Below, piece after piece: positions 17,163 through 27,107 of a stretch of DNA of 64,000 nt. Position numbers and translations under genes: made by a program. Under the pieces are notes generated by a model, which saw nothing but the letters and a program-made list of their open reading frames with translations, made no database searches and was not told where the DNA came from. The stretch is from Cellvibrio japonicus Ueda107 (lineage in GTDB: Bacteria; Pseudomonadota; Gammaproteobacteria; Pseudomonadales; Cellvibrionaceae): positions 2,302,501 to 2,366,500 of the forward strand of contig NC_010995.1 in assembly GCF_000019225.1 (NCBI RefSeq), read 5' to 3'. Position 1 is the first letter of the stretch. Each line of letters starts with the position of its first letter.

Positions 17163-19580
17163 TTAATGAGTGCTCAAACGGTTATCACTGTCGTTTTTTT
17201 GAGCAGCTTTTTCCAGCGCCCGATACTCCTCATCACTAAGGGGCTTGGGGCGATACTGCAGGGCTATCTCCAATACCTCATCAATCCATTTAACAGGCTT
17301 AATGAGTAGATCTTCTTTGATATTGGCAGGTATTTCCTTCAAATCACGCTCATTATCTGCCGGGATAACCACTGTTTTGATACCGCCACGATGAGCAGCC
17401 AACAGTTTCTCTTTTAAGCCACCTATCCGTAACACTTCCCCACGCAAGGTAATCTCACCCGTCATAGCAACATCTGCGCGCACAGGAATCCCGGTCTGTA
17501 CAGACACCAGGGCGGTACACATGGCTATACCTGCACTTGGACCATCCTTAGGTGTTGCACCTTCCGGAACATGGATATGAATATCCACCTTTTCATGGTG
17601 ATCTGGCGCAATACCCAACGACTGCCCCCGAGAACGAACTACCGTCAGCGCAGCCTGGATAGACTCCTGCATGACATCGCCCAAAGATCCTGTCTTGATA
17701 ATACGCCCCTTACCCGCGACTGCCGAAGCCTCGATCGTCAACAGCTCACCACCCACCTGGGTCCAGGCAAGCCCGGTGACCTGCCCTATTTGATCCTTAC
17801 TCTCCGCCTTGCCAAAATCAAACTTATGCACACCTAGCAAATCTTCCAGCGAGGATGGCTCCACCACGTGAGCTGCAGTCTTACGTTCTTTTACATGCAA
17901 GGTAACCACTTTACGGCAAATCTTGGCAATCTCACGCTCAAGGCCACGCACACCCGCTTCCCGTGTGTAATAGCGAACAATATCGCGAATGGCATCAGCC
18001 TTAATATCAACTTCACTTTCTTTGAGTCCATTGGCTTTCATTTGCTTGGGAATCAGATAGCGTGTTGCGATATTCAGCTTTTCATCCTCTGTATAACCCG
18101 GAATACGTATAACTTCCATACGATCCAGCAAAGGCCCAGGGATATTCATTGAGTTTGAAGTGCAAACAAACATGACATCTGACAAGTCGTAATCCACTTC
18201 CAGGTAATGATCGTTAAAATGGCTATTTTGTTCAGGGTCCAAAACCTCCAACAGCGCAGATGCCGGATCACCACGGTTATCCATGCCCATTTTGTCAATT
18301 TCATCCAACAGGAATAACGGGTTCTTAACCCCTACTTTTGCCATTTTTTGGATCAACTTTCCTGGCAGCGAACCTATATAGGTACGCCTATGGCCGCGAA
18401 TCTCCGCTTCGTCGCGTACGCCGCCCAAAGCCATACGCACAAACTCACGGTTAGTAGCTCGGGCAATAGATTCCCCCAAAGAAGTCTTACCTACACCTGG
18501 AGGACCAACGAGACATAAAATTGGCCCTTTGACCTTTTTTACACGCTGTTGCACGGCCAGATATTCAAGGATGCGTTCTTTCACCTCTTCCAACCCAAAG
18601 TGGTCTTTGTTAAGAACCTCTTCAGCTCGTACAAGATCATGGCGAACTTTACTGCGCTTACTCCAGGGTACACGCACCATCCAATCGATATAGGCACGCA
18701 ATACAGAGGCTTCAGCCGACATCGGAGACATCATTTTCAATTTGTTTAGTTCAGCCTTTGCCTTTTCCTCTGCCTCTTTAGGCATGGCAGCAGTGACAAT
18801 TTTCTTATCAAGCTCATCAAATTCACTGACATCCTCCCCCATCTCACCCAGCTCTTTCTGAATGGCTTTAATCTGCTCATTCAAATAATACTCACGCTGG
18901 CTTTTTTCCATTTGCTTCTTGACGCGACCACGTATTTTTTTCTCTACATGGAATAAATCCACTTCTGCATCCATCATCGTCAGAAGATTCTCAACGCGCT
19001 CACGGATATCTGCAGTTTCAAGAATGGATTGTTTTTTCGCCAAATCCAAAGAGAGATGCGCAGCAATGGTATCGGCCAAACGTCCCGGCTCATCAATGCC
19101 ACTAAGAGATGTAATGACTTCAACAGGAACTTTTTTACTCAGGTTGACATATTGCTCAAATTGACCAATTGCCGAAGCCACCAACGCTCTTGCTTCTGTT
19201 GAGTCCACCGCTTCAGTGTGGATCACTTCGACATCAGCACGAAAATAACTGCCTACGTCTTCAAACTTAAGCAGACGTGCACGCTCCCGTCCCTCAATCA
19301 AAACCTTTACAGTACCGTCCGGCAACTTAAGCAATTGTAAAATACTGGCAATAGTGCCAATGGCATATAGGTCTTCTTCAAGTGGATCATCTTGTTGGGG
19401 GTTTTTCTGGGCCACCAGGAGAACCTGCTTGTCACTGGACATCGCTTTCTCAAGGGCCTCAATGGATTTGCCACGCCCAACAAACAGTGGAGTGACCATA
19501 TGGGGATAAACCACCACATCCCGCAGGGGTAATAAAGGGATTTCATTCACAATGGAATCCGGCAGAGTATCTGCGACCAT
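17163..19580 (-). CDS. lon: ATP-dependent Lon protease
   Basis: This 805-aa hexameric protease degrades misfolded and regulatory proteins. ATG 19580 (MVADTLPDS) has GAGAGGAA just upstream, so the 15-residue longer frame is dropped. An N-terminal LON substrate domain (PLLPLRDVVVYPHM) is followed by the AAA+ module with GPPGVGKTSLGES and the Walker B FLLDEIDKM. The C-terminal protease domain carries the catalytic Ser in KDGPSAGIAM and Lys in GLKEKLLAAHRGG. A sigma-32-like promoter precedes it. Confidence 0.96.
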   Translation of the reverse strand: MVADTLPDSIVNEIPLLPLRDVVVYPHMVTPLFVGRGKSIEALEKAMSSDKQVLLVAQKNPQQDDPLEEDLYAIGTIASILQLLKLPDGTVKVLIEGRERARLLKFEDVGSYFRADVEVIHTEAVDSTEARALVASAIGQFEQYVNLSKKVPVEVITSLSGIDEPGRLADTIAAHLSLDLAKKQSILETADIRERVENLLTMMDAEVDLFHVEKKIRGRVKKQMEKSQREYYLNEQIKAIQKELGEMGEDVSEFDELDKKIVTAAMPKEAEEKAKAELNKLKMMSPMSAEASVLRAYIDWMVRVPWSKRSKVRHDLVRAEEVLNKDHFGLEEVKERILEYLAVQQRVKKVKGPILCLVGPPGVGKTSLGESIARATNREFVRMALGGVRDEAEIRGHRRTYIGSLPGKLIQKMAKVGVKNPLFLLDEIDKMGMDNRGDPASALLEVLDPEQNSHFNDHYLEVDYDLSDVMFVCTSNSMNIPGPLLDRMEVIRIPGYTEDEKLNIATRYLIPKQMKANGLKESEVDIKADAIRDIVRYYTREAGVRGLEREIAKICRKVVTLHVKERKTAAHVVEPSSLEDLLGVHKFDFGKAESKDQIGQVTGLAWTQVGGELLTIEASAVAGKGRIIKTGSLGDVMQESIQAALTVVRSRGQSLGIAPDHHEKVDIHIHVPEGATPKDGPSAGIAMCTALVSVQTGIPVRADVAMTGEITLRGEVLRIGGLKEKLLAAHRGGIKTVVIPADNERDLKEIPANIKEDLLIKPVKWIDEVLEIALQYRPKPLSDEEYRALEKAAQKNDSDNRLSTH

Positions 19581-19629
19581 ATTTTCCTCTCTCTTAGGTT
19601 GGAGCCACAAGCTCCGTATACCCATTAAG

Positions 19630-19657
19630 AGTGGGGGCAGAATAGGAGAATTACAAG
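19630..19657 (-). promoter_or_regulatory. Sigma-32-like heat-shock promoter of lon
   Basis: On the minus strand CTTGTAA (19657-19651), 13 bp, then CCCCCACT (19637-19630) resembles the heat-shock consensus CTTGAAA, 11-16 bp, CCCCATNT. It lies 50 bp upstream of the lon start, as expected for a heat-shock gene. Confidence 0.55.
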
Positions 19658-19668
19658 TTTCAGAATGT

Positions 19669-19694
19669 AAAAAAGGGCGCTATAGCGCCCTTAT
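19669..19694 (-). terminator. Terminator after clpX
   Basis: The perfect palindrome AAGGGCGC TATA GCGCCCTT (19673-19692) is followed on the minus strand by a T-run. It separates clpX from lon, which has its own promoter. Confidence 0.85.
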
Positions 19695-19718
19695 AATGCA
19701 GAGTTTTAACAGGACTAA

Positions 19719-21020
19719 TTAATCCTCGGCCGAAGCTGCCTTGGGAGGCTTTTCCACTTGTTCATAAACCAATAACGGTTCAGATTCACCCTTGATAACC
19801 AACTCATCGACAACCACTTTTACCACATGCTCTTCGGAGGGAATGCGATACATAGTATCCAGTAGCACAGATTCCATAATTGAACGCAATCCACGTGCAC
19901 CTGTTTTACGCTCCAGGGCTCGCTCGGCAACCGCATCCAAAGCATCCGGACGGAAGTCAATCTGAACACCTTCCATTTCAAACAACTTGCCATACTGCTT
20001 GGTCAATGCATTTTTAGGCTCGGTCAAGATCTGGATCAAGGCAGCTTTATCGAGTTCGTCCAAGGTAGCAATAACGGGTAAGCGACCAACAAACTCCGGT
20101 ATTAATCCATAACGAACCAAGTCCTCTGGCTCCAAATCGTGGAGAGTCTCACCAAAGTTACGCTTATCGTCTTTACTCTTCACTTCGGCTGCAAAGCCAA
20201 TACCGCCTTTTTCAGAGCGATCGCGAATCACTTTATCCAATCCTGCAAATGCGCCGCCGCAAATAAAGAGAATATTGGATGTATCTACCTGCAAAAACTC
20301 CTGCTGGGGATGTTTGCGTCCACCTTGTGGAGGAACAGATGCAATAGTACCTTCAATCAATTTTAACAGCGCTTGTTGCACACCTTCACCAGACACATCA
20401 CGAGTGATGGAGGGATTATCAGATTTACGCGAAATCTTATCGATTTCGTCGATATAAACGATCCCCTGCTGTGCTTTTTCTACGTCATAGTCACACTTTT
20501 GCAGCAATTTCTGAATAATATTTTCAACATCCTCTCCCACATAACCTGCTTCCGTTAATGTGGTGGCATCTGCGATAGTAAAAGGCACATCCAGAAGTCG
20601 CGCCAAGGTTTCTGCCAAAAGGGTTTTACCACTACCTGTTGGTCCCACCAACAAGATATTACTTTTACCTAATTCAACAGGCTCTTTATCCTTGGCGGTC
20701 TTATCGCCAAAACGCAAACGTTTGTAGTGGTTGTATACAGCTACTGCCAGTACTTTTTTAGCGCGCTTTTGCCCAATCACATATTGATCAAGAATGGCGG
20801 AAATTTCATGGGGCTTCGGCAACTTGTCCGATGAACCCTCAGAAGCGCTTTCCTGAATTTCCTCACGAATAATATCGTTACAGAGATCAACGCACTCATC
20901 ACAGATAAAAACGGACGGGCCTGCAATCAGCTTGCGGACCTCGTGCTGGCTCTTCCCACAGAAAGAGCAATAGAGCAATTTTCCGTTTTTGTCACTGCTG
21001 TCATTGGTGTGGTCGGTCAT
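19719..21020 (-). CDS. clpX: ATP-dependent Clp protease ATP-binding subunit ClpX
   Basis: This 433-aa unfoldase feeds tagged substrates to ClpP. The N-terminal zinc-binding domain has CSFCGKSQHEVRKL followed by FICDEC. The AAA+ core has GPTGSGKTLLAETLA and VYIDEIDKI. The pore loop GYVGEDVE and the C-terminal GARGLRS sensor-2 segment are intact. It sits downstream of clpP with a 124-bp gap, and probably shares transcripts with it. Confidence 0.96.
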   Translation of the reverse strand: MTDHTNDSSDKNGKLLYCSFCGKSQHEVRKLIAGPSVFICDECVDLCNDIIREEIQESASEGSSDKLPKPHEISAILDQYVIGQKRAKKVLAVAVYNHYKRLRFGDKTAKDKEPVELGKSNILLVGPTGSGKTLLAETLARLLDVPFTIADATTLTEAGYVGEDVENIIQKLLQKCDYDVEKAQQGIVYIDEIDKISRKSDNPSITRDVSGEGVQQALLKLIEGTIASVPPQGGRKHPQQEFLQVDTSNILFICGGAFAGLDKVIRDRSEKGGIGFAAEVKSKDDKRNFGETLHDLEPEDLVRYGLIPEFVGRLPVIATLDELDKAALIQILTEPKNALTKQYGKLFEMEGVQIDFRPDALDAVAERALERKTGARGLRSIMESVLLDTMYRIPSEEHVVKVVVDELVIKGESEPLLVYEQVEKPPKAASAED

Positions 21021-21144
21021 TGAAACCTCTCCATCAAATTTACTCTGTCGTATATCTGGTTTGATACCCGCGCTTTCAAGCCCACAACCAGTATTTCTGA
21101 TCAGGGTACAAACCCGGCAAGCAATCCTGCCAACGCTACTTGGT

Positions 21145-21789
21145 TTACTTGGTTGATGTTGTCATGATTCGCTTTTCAACCACTGCGTCAATCAGGCCAT
21201 AGTCTTTAGCCTGTTGTGCTGACATAAAGTTATCGCGCTCGGTATCCACTTCAATTCGCTCAATAGGCTGACCGGAATGGTGCGCCATCAGCTCATTCAA
21301 GCGAGCCCGAATCTTTAAAATTTCCTGAGCCTGGATATGAATATCAGACGCCTGACCCTGTGCTCCACCACTAGGTTGATGGATCATCACCCTGGAATTA
21401 GGCAAGCAGAAGCGCTTTCCTTCAGCACCTGCATTCAACAGGAACGCCCCCATACTGCAAGCTTGACCAATACACATGGTACTTACATCCGGCTTAATAA
21501 ACTGCATGGTGTCGTAAATAGACATACCTGCCGTTACAGAACCACCGGGGGAGTTGATGTATAAATGGATATCCTTGTCGGGATTTTCCGCCTCAAGGAA
21601 GAGTAACTGGGCGACAACCAGGTTAGCCATATAGTCTTCAACCGGCCCAACCAGGAATATAACCCGCTCTTTCAACAAACGAGAATAAATATCAAAAGAG
21701 CGCTCTCCACGAGCGGTCTGCTCAATCACGATAGGCACAAGACCACTATTGATAATAGGTGATTGTGATTTAGGGTAATCGTACGACAT
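21145..21789 (-). CDS. clpP: ATP-dependent Clp protease proteolytic subunit
   Basis: This 214-aa serine protease forms the double-ring ClpP tetradecamer. The catalytic Ser lies in GQACSMGAFLL, the His in MIHQPSGGAQGQ, and the Asp in TERDNFM. The N-terminal propeptide region is short, and IVIEQTARGERSFDIYSRLL marks the mature N-terminus. It lies between tig and clpX, the standard order. Confidence 0.96.
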   Translation of the reverse strand: MSYDYPKSQSPIINSGLVPIVIEQTARGERSFDIYSRLLKERVIFLVGPVEDYMANLVVAQLLFLEAENPDKDIHLYINSPGGSVTAGMSIYDTMQFIKPDVSTMCIGQACSMGAFLLNAGAEGKRFCLPNSRVMIHQPSGGAQGQASDIHIQAQEILKIRARLNELMAHHSGQPIERIEVDTERDNFMSAQQAKDYGLIDAVVEKRIMTTSTK

Positions 21790-21923
21790 CTTGAGTTTTT
21801 ATCCTTATGAAGCCCAAGGCTTCCCGTATAGAACACTGGATCAAGTCACCAGAGAGCTTAACCCGTGATGGGATTATATGCCAGTCAAAAGCAGAATTTA
21901 GAGGAGGATTTGGCGGGGGAAAG

Positions 21924-21945
21924 CCGCAAAGCGAGCGCTTTGCGG
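21924..21945. other. 10-bp hairpin between tig and clpP
   Basis: CCGCAAAGCG (21924-21933) and CGCTTTGCGG (21936-21945) form a tight stem with a 2-nt loop, 14 bp past the tig stop. Six T follow on the plus strand, but on the transcribed minus strand it is followed only by CTTT, so it may attenuate rather than end tig-clpP readthrough. Confidence 0.6.
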
Positions 21946-21958
21946 ATTTTTTAGACAA

Positions 21959-23272
21959 CTAGCGCTGAGCCTTGGATTTGATGACATCGTCATAGGTTGA
22001 ATCGACATCGGAAACCTTGGCTTTTGACAGAATATGGTCAACTACCTGGTCTTCCAAAACAGCAGATTCAACACCGGCCAGCAGCTCCTGATTACTGTTG
22101 TAATAATCAATCACTTCCTGCGGCTCTTGATAGGTCGATGCAATCTCTTCAATCATTGACTTGATACGCTTGGCATCAGGCTTAAGCTTGGCAGATTTAA
22201 CAATCTCACCCACGATCAAACCCAGAGTCACGCGGCGACTGGCTTCCTCCTGGAACATGGTGTCAGGCAGCAATGACTTAACATCAAAGTTTTGCTGTTG
22301 ACCACCAAAGCGCTGCAACATCTGGTTGCGCAACACCTGAATCTCATTGGCAACCAAAGCCTTTGGAACATCAACGGTATGGGAGGCAACCAATGCATCC
22401 ATAACCTGGCCTTTCACTTTTGCCTTGAGCGCGTTACCAAGCTCACGCTCCATATTGGCTTTTACCTCTTTACGGAACTGCTTCTCGCCACCCTTCTCAA
22501 CACCGAACTTTTGGAAGAATTCTTTATTCAATTCCGGCAGTACAGCTTCTGATACTGAGTTGACAGTAACCGCAAACTCAACGGCAGCGCCTTTCAACTC
22601 TTCTGAGTGATAATCCTCAGGGAATGTCAATGCGAGGGTCTTTTGATCACCCGACTTCAACCCAACAAGTCCGGCCTCAAACCCGGGAATCATAGAGTTG
22701 GAGCCCAAAATCAGGTTTTGGTTGTCCGCCTTGCCGCCTGCAAACTCAACGCCGTCTTTGGTGCCTACAAAATTGATATTGACCTGATCGCCATCCGCAG
22801 CAGCACGCTCTACCTGAGTCCAGGTTGCCTGGTGTTTGCGCAGCACGTCAATCATGTTATCTACATCTACATCGGTTACCTCAGCCTTGTGGCGGGTAAT
22901 CTCAAATACAGACAAATCACTCAGTTCAACAGAAGGATACACCTCGAATACAGCAATATATTCCAGATCCTGTCCGGCAGAGAGTTGCTTGGGCTGGATA
23001 GAAGGCTGACCGGCAGGTTTGAGATTCTCTTTTTGAACAGCAGCGTAAAATGAGCGATTAATAACATCACCCACCACTTCTTGGCGGATACCTGCACCAA
23101 AACGCTGCTTGACCACAGAAAGAGGCACTTTCCCTTTACGGAACCCCTTGATAGTGACATTGCGCGCTGCTTGCTTCAGGCGATTTTCAACTTCGTTTTC
23201 TACCTGCTCTGCTGGTACGCCAACAGTCAGGCGGCGCTCCAGTCCAGACGTCGTTTCGAGTGAAACCTGCAT
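21959..23272 (-). CDS. tig: Trigger factor
   Basis: This 437-aa ribosome-associated chaperone has peptidyl-prolyl isomerase activity. ATG 23272 (MQVSLETTSGLERRL) has GAGG nearby and matches family N-termini; the longer frame is discarded. The ribosome-docking signature GFRKGKVP lies near residues 44-51. The FKBP-type PPIase domain is around residues 150-245 (DQVNINFVGTKDGVEF, LILGSNSMIPGFE). The helical C-terminal arms follow. It lies first in the tig-clpP-clpX array and directly downstream of tRNA-Leu. Confidence 0.95.
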   Translation of the reverse strand: MQVSLETTSGLERRLTVGVPAEQVENEVENRLKQAARNVTIKGFRKGKVPLSVVKQRFGAGIRQEVVGDVINRSFYAAVQKENLKPAGQPSIQPKQLSAGQDLEYIAVFEVYPSVELSDLSVFEITRHKAEVTDVDVDNMIDVLRKHQATWTQVERAAADGDQVNINFVGTKDGVEFAGGKADNQNLILGSNSMIPGFEAGLVGLKSGDQKTLALTFPEDYHSEELKGAAVEFAVTVNSVSEAVLPELNKEFFQKFGVEKGGEKQFRKEVKANMERELGNALKAKVKGQVMDALVASHTVDVPKALVANEIQVLRNQMLQRFGGQQQNFDVKSLLPDTMFQEEASRRVTLGLIVGEIVKSAKLKPDAKRIKSMIEEIASTYQEPQEVIDYYNSNQELLAGVESAVLEDQVVDHILSKAKVSDVDSTYDDVIKSKAQR

Positions 23273-23345
23273 ATCTGCCTCGTGAAATAAACTGATGAGA
23301 TAACTCAATCGACACGCAACCCGGTCATGCCAGATTGCAAAAATA

Positions 23346-23430
23346 TGGTGCGGACGGAGAGACTCGAACTCTCACACCTCACGGCGCCAGAACCTAAACC
23401 TGGTGTGTCTACCAATTTCACCACGTCCGC
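23346..23430 (-). tRNA. tRNA-Leu (anticodon UAG)
   Basis: This 85-nt type II tRNA has a long variable arm. On the minus strand it starts GCGGACGTGGTGAAATTGG and ends with an encoded CCA. The acceptor stem GCGGACG pairs with CGTCCGC. The anticodon loop is TTTAGGT, giving anticodon UAG (plus strand 23394-23396), which reads CUN leucine codons. GTTCGAGTC forms the T loop. It is oriented toward tig and could be co-transcribed with it. Confidence 0.95.
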
Positions 23431-23572
23431 TTAACACTCCAAAACACCCTAGCGGGCGCATGGATTTCGCACCGCTCTAACCAACTGATTTTTATAGAAA
23501 TTTATAAAAATTATCCGGCCCGATACGCGAAGGGTGCAGATTTTGCCACAGTCATCCTGCAGCTTCAACCAT

Positions 23573-24109
23573 TTAATACTCAGCGCTGGTTTCACGCTGA
23601 CGCAGCACTAACTGGCGGAATTCCTTCACCCAGGACTCAAGTAGCACACCAGACACTGACGAATCCACACTATCCCGTTCGCTGGAAGCTATATCAACTA
23701 CAGCAATCAAATTGTCGCCCTGGGGGAATGCCTTTTGCGGTTTTTCAGGTGCTGGAGAAGATGATAAATCTCTCACAGCACGCAGCATTTGCGCTAACCA
23801 GGAGCCAGAATCAGACCCCAGGTGCAATAGTTCCTCTGCTTCCGCCGGAGATTTACCCGCTTGGGATAAAACATCAACCAGGTTTACTACGTCCTGGATC
23901 AATGCCACATTTTTTAAGTGATAGTTTTCACCAAGCTCGCGCAGATAGAAGGTATACGCCAACCCCAAATGCATCAGTGCGCCATCTTCCAATGCCCGCT
24001 GTTGAATTCGCTGGGAGGACTGGAGACTGTCGAGCGCAGCAGCCATAGCAATCAGCGTACCGGCATAAGCAATCTTTTGATTGACTAGGGAAAGGTGTTT
24101 ATTTGCCAT
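23573..24109 (-). CDS. DUF6586-like conserved hypothetical protein
   Basis: This 178-aa soluble protein has no signal peptide or membrane segment. It is largely alpha-helical: QKIAYAGTLIAMAAAL, QRALEDGALMHLGLAYTFYLREL, then a Pro/Ser-rich linker and ESWVKEFRQLVLRQRETSAEY at the end. It resembles a pseudomonad family found next to topA. No catalytic motif is visible. It lies 22 bp after topA on the same strand and is probably co-transcribed with it, but its role is unknown. Confidence 0.7.
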   Translation of the reverse strand: MANKHLSLVNQKIAYAGTLIAMAAALDSLQSSQRIQQRALEDGALMHLGLAYTFYLRELGENYHLKNVALIQDVVNLVDVLSQAGKSPAEAEELLHLGSDSGSWLAQMLRAVRDLSSSPAPEKPQKAFPQGDNLIAVVDIASSERDSVDSSVSGVLLESWVKEFRQLVLRQRETSAEY

Positions 24110-24131
24110 TTCTTATCAACAGGACAGGTGC

Positions 24132-26753
24132 TTATTTCTGCACCTGCCACCGGCCATTCACATAAAAAGCCTTCCAGCCTGTCGCCTTGCCATTCACTTC
24201 CGTTTGCACATATTGCTCTTTTGTCTTGCGACTGAAACGCACTATGGCTTTATTGCCCTCCGGATCGGAAACCGGCGCAGACAGCAGGAAGTGGTACTTG
24301 GGATCAAGCTGGTTTTTGTAAGGCAGCAACTCAGCGACAAGTGGCGCACGTGTCTCGCGATTTTTCGGGAATTGGCTGGCCGCCAGGAACAAACCGGCAG
24401 CGCCATCGCGCAATACATAGTGATCATCCACCTTTTCACAGCGCAACTCCGGCATAGCGATCGGCTCCACTTTCGGGGGAGCAGCCTCGCCATTCTTGAG
24501 CAGCTTGCGTGTGTTTTTACAGTCAGCGTTAGTGCAGCCAAAGTATTTGCCGAAACGCCCGGTCTTCAGCTGCATTTCACTACCGCATTTATCGCACTCA
24601 ATCGTAGGACCTTCGTAGCCCTTGATGCGATATACACCCTGCTCCACCTCATAACCGGGACAATCAGGGTTATTGCCGCAAATATGCAATTTGCGCTGCT
24701 CGTCAATCAGATAGGAGTCCATTGCCGAGTTACACAATTTACAGCGATGTTTGGAGCGCAATTGACGTGATTCGGCCTCGTCATCCGCATCGGCATCTAT
24801 TACTTCATGGCCGGAAACAAGGTTCATGGTGTTCTTGCAGCGCTCCTTGGGCGGCAAGGCATAACCTGAACATCCCAGGAAAACCCCGGTACTTCCGGTG
24901 CGGATTTGCATATGGCGACCGCAGAGGCTGCAGGGGATATTGGTATCTGTTGGATCGTTGGCACGCATGCCCTTATCCTGACGCGATGCGGTATCCAATT
25001 GCTGGCTGAAATCGGCATAGAACTCATCTAGCAGCTGACGCCAGTTCTTATCCCCCTGCGCAACCTGATCAAGTGCTTCCTCCATATTGGCGGTAAAACC
25101 GTAGTCCATCAGGTCGTCAAAGCTTTCCATCAGGCGCTCTGTGACAATATCACCCATTTTTTCCGCATAGAAACGGCGATTCTCCTGGCGTACATAACCG
25201 CGCTCCTGGATGGTGGAAATAATCGCTGCATAGGTTGATGGGCGGCCAATCGCACGCTTTTCCAATTCTTTTACCAAGCTGGCTTCGGTGTAACGCGCTG
25301 GCGGTTTGGTGAAATGTTGCTGTGGGTTCAGCTTCACCAAAGGAAGCACCTGCCCCACCTTCATGTCTGGCAGGACCACGTCTTCGTCTTTTTTGGCCTG
25401 CTGCGGAAGCACTCGGGTATAGCCGTCAAAGCGGATCACGCGACCGCGGGTACGCAACTCATAGTTGCCTGCTTCAACTACCACACTGGTACTGGTGTAC
25501 TCGGCCGGGGTCATCTGGCAGGCAACAAATTGTTGCCAAATCAAGCCATAGAGCCGCTCTGCATCGCGCTCCATAGCAGAAAGTTGATTGGGCATAACAT
25601 CTACGCTGGAGGGGCGTATAGCTTCGTGAGCCTCCTGCGCTCCCTCTTTACTGGAATAAGCCACAGGCTCCTTTGGCAGGTATTTCTGACCAAAATTATC
25701 CAGGATATAAGTTCGACAGGATTCCACCGCCTCCTGGCTAAGGTTGGTTGAATCTGTACGCATATAGGTGATGTAACCCGCCTCATATAAGCGCTGGGCA
25801 AGCATCATGGTTTTCTTTACCCCAAACCCTAAGCGGGTACTGGCCGATTGTTGCAAGGTCGAAGTGATAAAGGGCGCTGTCGGTTTTGACTGGGTAGGCT
25901 TATCTTCGCGGCTGACGACCTTGTAAGCGGCATGCTGTAGTGCTGTGACAGCAGCCATCGCCTGGGCTTCATTGATCGGCTTGAACGCCTCTTCACCCTG
26001 CTTTTTCACCTCAAAACTGGCGATTTGGCCACTTTCGGCCTTCAGGTCGGCAAACAGGGTCCAGTATTCTTCCGGAATAAAGGCGCGTATTTCGCGTTCG
26101 CGTTCGACAACCAAGCGCACAGCAACAGACTGTACCCGCCCGGCAGATAGGCCCCGGGCAACCTTTTCCCATAGCAATGGCGACACCATATAGCCGACAA
26201 CACGATCCAGGAAACGGCGCGCCTGTTGCGCATCGACACGGTTCTGGTCTATCGGGCCAGGACTTTTAAAGGCATTTTGAATAGCCGTCTTGGTAATCTC
26301 GTTAAATACGACACGGCGAAAACGGCTTTCATCGCCGCCGATAGCCTCGCGCAAATGCCAGGCAATTGCCTCTCCCTCTCTATCCAAGTCGGTTGCCAGG
26401 TAGATGGCGTCCGCCTTTTCAGCAAGCTTCTTCAGCTCATCAACCACTTTTTCCTTACCAGGGAGTATTTCGTAGTGGGCCTCCCAGTGGTTTTCCGGGT
26501 CTATCCCCATTCGGCCTACCAACTGGCTTTTGCTCTTTTGCGCTTGATATACCGCCTTTTGTTCTGCCGACATTTTGCGCGTAGCAGCTGCCTGCCTGGC
26601 TCGCTCCTTGGTATCCACGGGTTTGTTATTGCCACTGGTAGGCAAATCGCGGATATGGCCAATACTGGACTTAACGACAAAGTCGCTGCCCAAGTATTTA
26701 TTAATCGTTTTTGCCTTTGCAGGCGACTCAACAATAACTAAGGATTTACCCAT
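24132..26753 (-). CDS. topA: DNA topoisomerase I
   Basis: This 873-aa type IA topoisomerase relaxes negative supercoils. The N-terminal Toprim domain has VIVESPAKAKTI and the DLDREGE acidic triad. The active-site Tyr lies in GYITYMRTDSTNLSQ (about residues 325-335). The C-terminus carries zinc-ribbon repeats (CSLCGRHM, CKLCNSAM, CDKCGSEM, CTNADC) and ends in a basic domain. It is a normal family length. The 354 bp upstream contain no gene and should hold its promoter. Confidence 0.95.
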   Translation of the reverse strand: MGKSLVIVESPAKAKTINKYLGSDFVVKSSIGHIRDLPTSGNNKPVDTKERARQAAATRKMSAEQKAVYQAQKSKSQLVGRMGIDPENHWEAHYEILPGKEKVVDELKKLAEKADAIYLATDLDREGEAIAWHLREAIGGDESRFRRVVFNEITKTAIQNAFKSPGPIDQNRVDAQQARRFLDRVVGYMVSPLLWEKVARGLSAGRVQSVAVRLVVEREREIRAFIPEEYWTLFADLKAESGQIASFEVKKQGEEAFKPINEAQAMAAVTALQHAAYKVVSREDKPTQSKPTAPFITSTLQQSASTRLGFGVKKTMMLAQRLYEAGYITYMRTDSTNLSQEAVESCRTYILDNFGQKYLPKEPVAYSSKEGAQEAHEAIRPSSVDVMPNQLSAMERDAERLYGLIWQQFVACQMTPAEYTSTSVVVEAGNYELRTRGRVIRFDGYTRVLPQQAKKDEDVVLPDMKVGQVLPLVKLNPQQHFTKPPARYTEASLVKELEKRAIGRPSTYAAIISTIQERGYVRQENRRFYAEKMGDIVTERLMESFDDLMDYGFTANMEEALDQVAQGDKNWRQLLDEFYADFSQQLDTASRQDKGMRANDPTDTNIPCSLCGRHMQIRTGSTGVFLGCSGYALPPKERCKNTMNLVSGHEVIDADADDEAESRQLRSKHRCKLCNSAMDSYLIDEQRKLHICGNNPDCPGYEVEQGVYRIKGYEGPTIECDKCGSEMQLKTGRFGKYFGCTNADCKNTRKLLKNGEAAPPKVEPIAMPELRCEKVDDHYVLRDGAAGLFLAASQFPKNRETRAPLVAELLPYKNQLDPKYHFLLSAPVSDPEGNKAIVRFSRKTKEQYVQTEVNGKATGWKAFYVNGRWQVQK

Positions 26754-27107
26754 GGCAGGTCACGGTATCTCTGTAATAAAAAGAAGGACGACATAATGAA
26801 AAATGTGCCGCCACTTTGTAATATAAATGCCTGGAGTCACCAGATTTCACCCGGATCACTCCGGTGCCGGCTCGAAAGGTGCGCATATATAAGTCGATAA
26901 CCCCCCGTGGTCAAGCGACTTTTGTTACACAAACCTGAGATAAAGCAGCTATATAGAAGCATCAAGAGCCGGTATTGCAATCCAGAACCCACTTGAAGCT
27001 ATGATGGCAAGTCTCTGTTTTGCAATGGTTTTACCTATAAAACAACAATCCCGGCTTTTCTTGGCCGGCAAAGTTTTCTAACCATAGTCGACAGTTTTCA
27101 ATTTCGC
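26754..27107. other. Intergenic region between topA and a divergent gene
   Basis: This 354-bp region separates divergent genes and must hold both promoters. No open frame with a ribosome-binding site was found. A short GC-rich inverted repeat (CCGGC / GCCGG) lies near 27051-27070, just before the 27108 gene. I could not assign a convincing -35/-10 pair. Confidence 0.5.
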
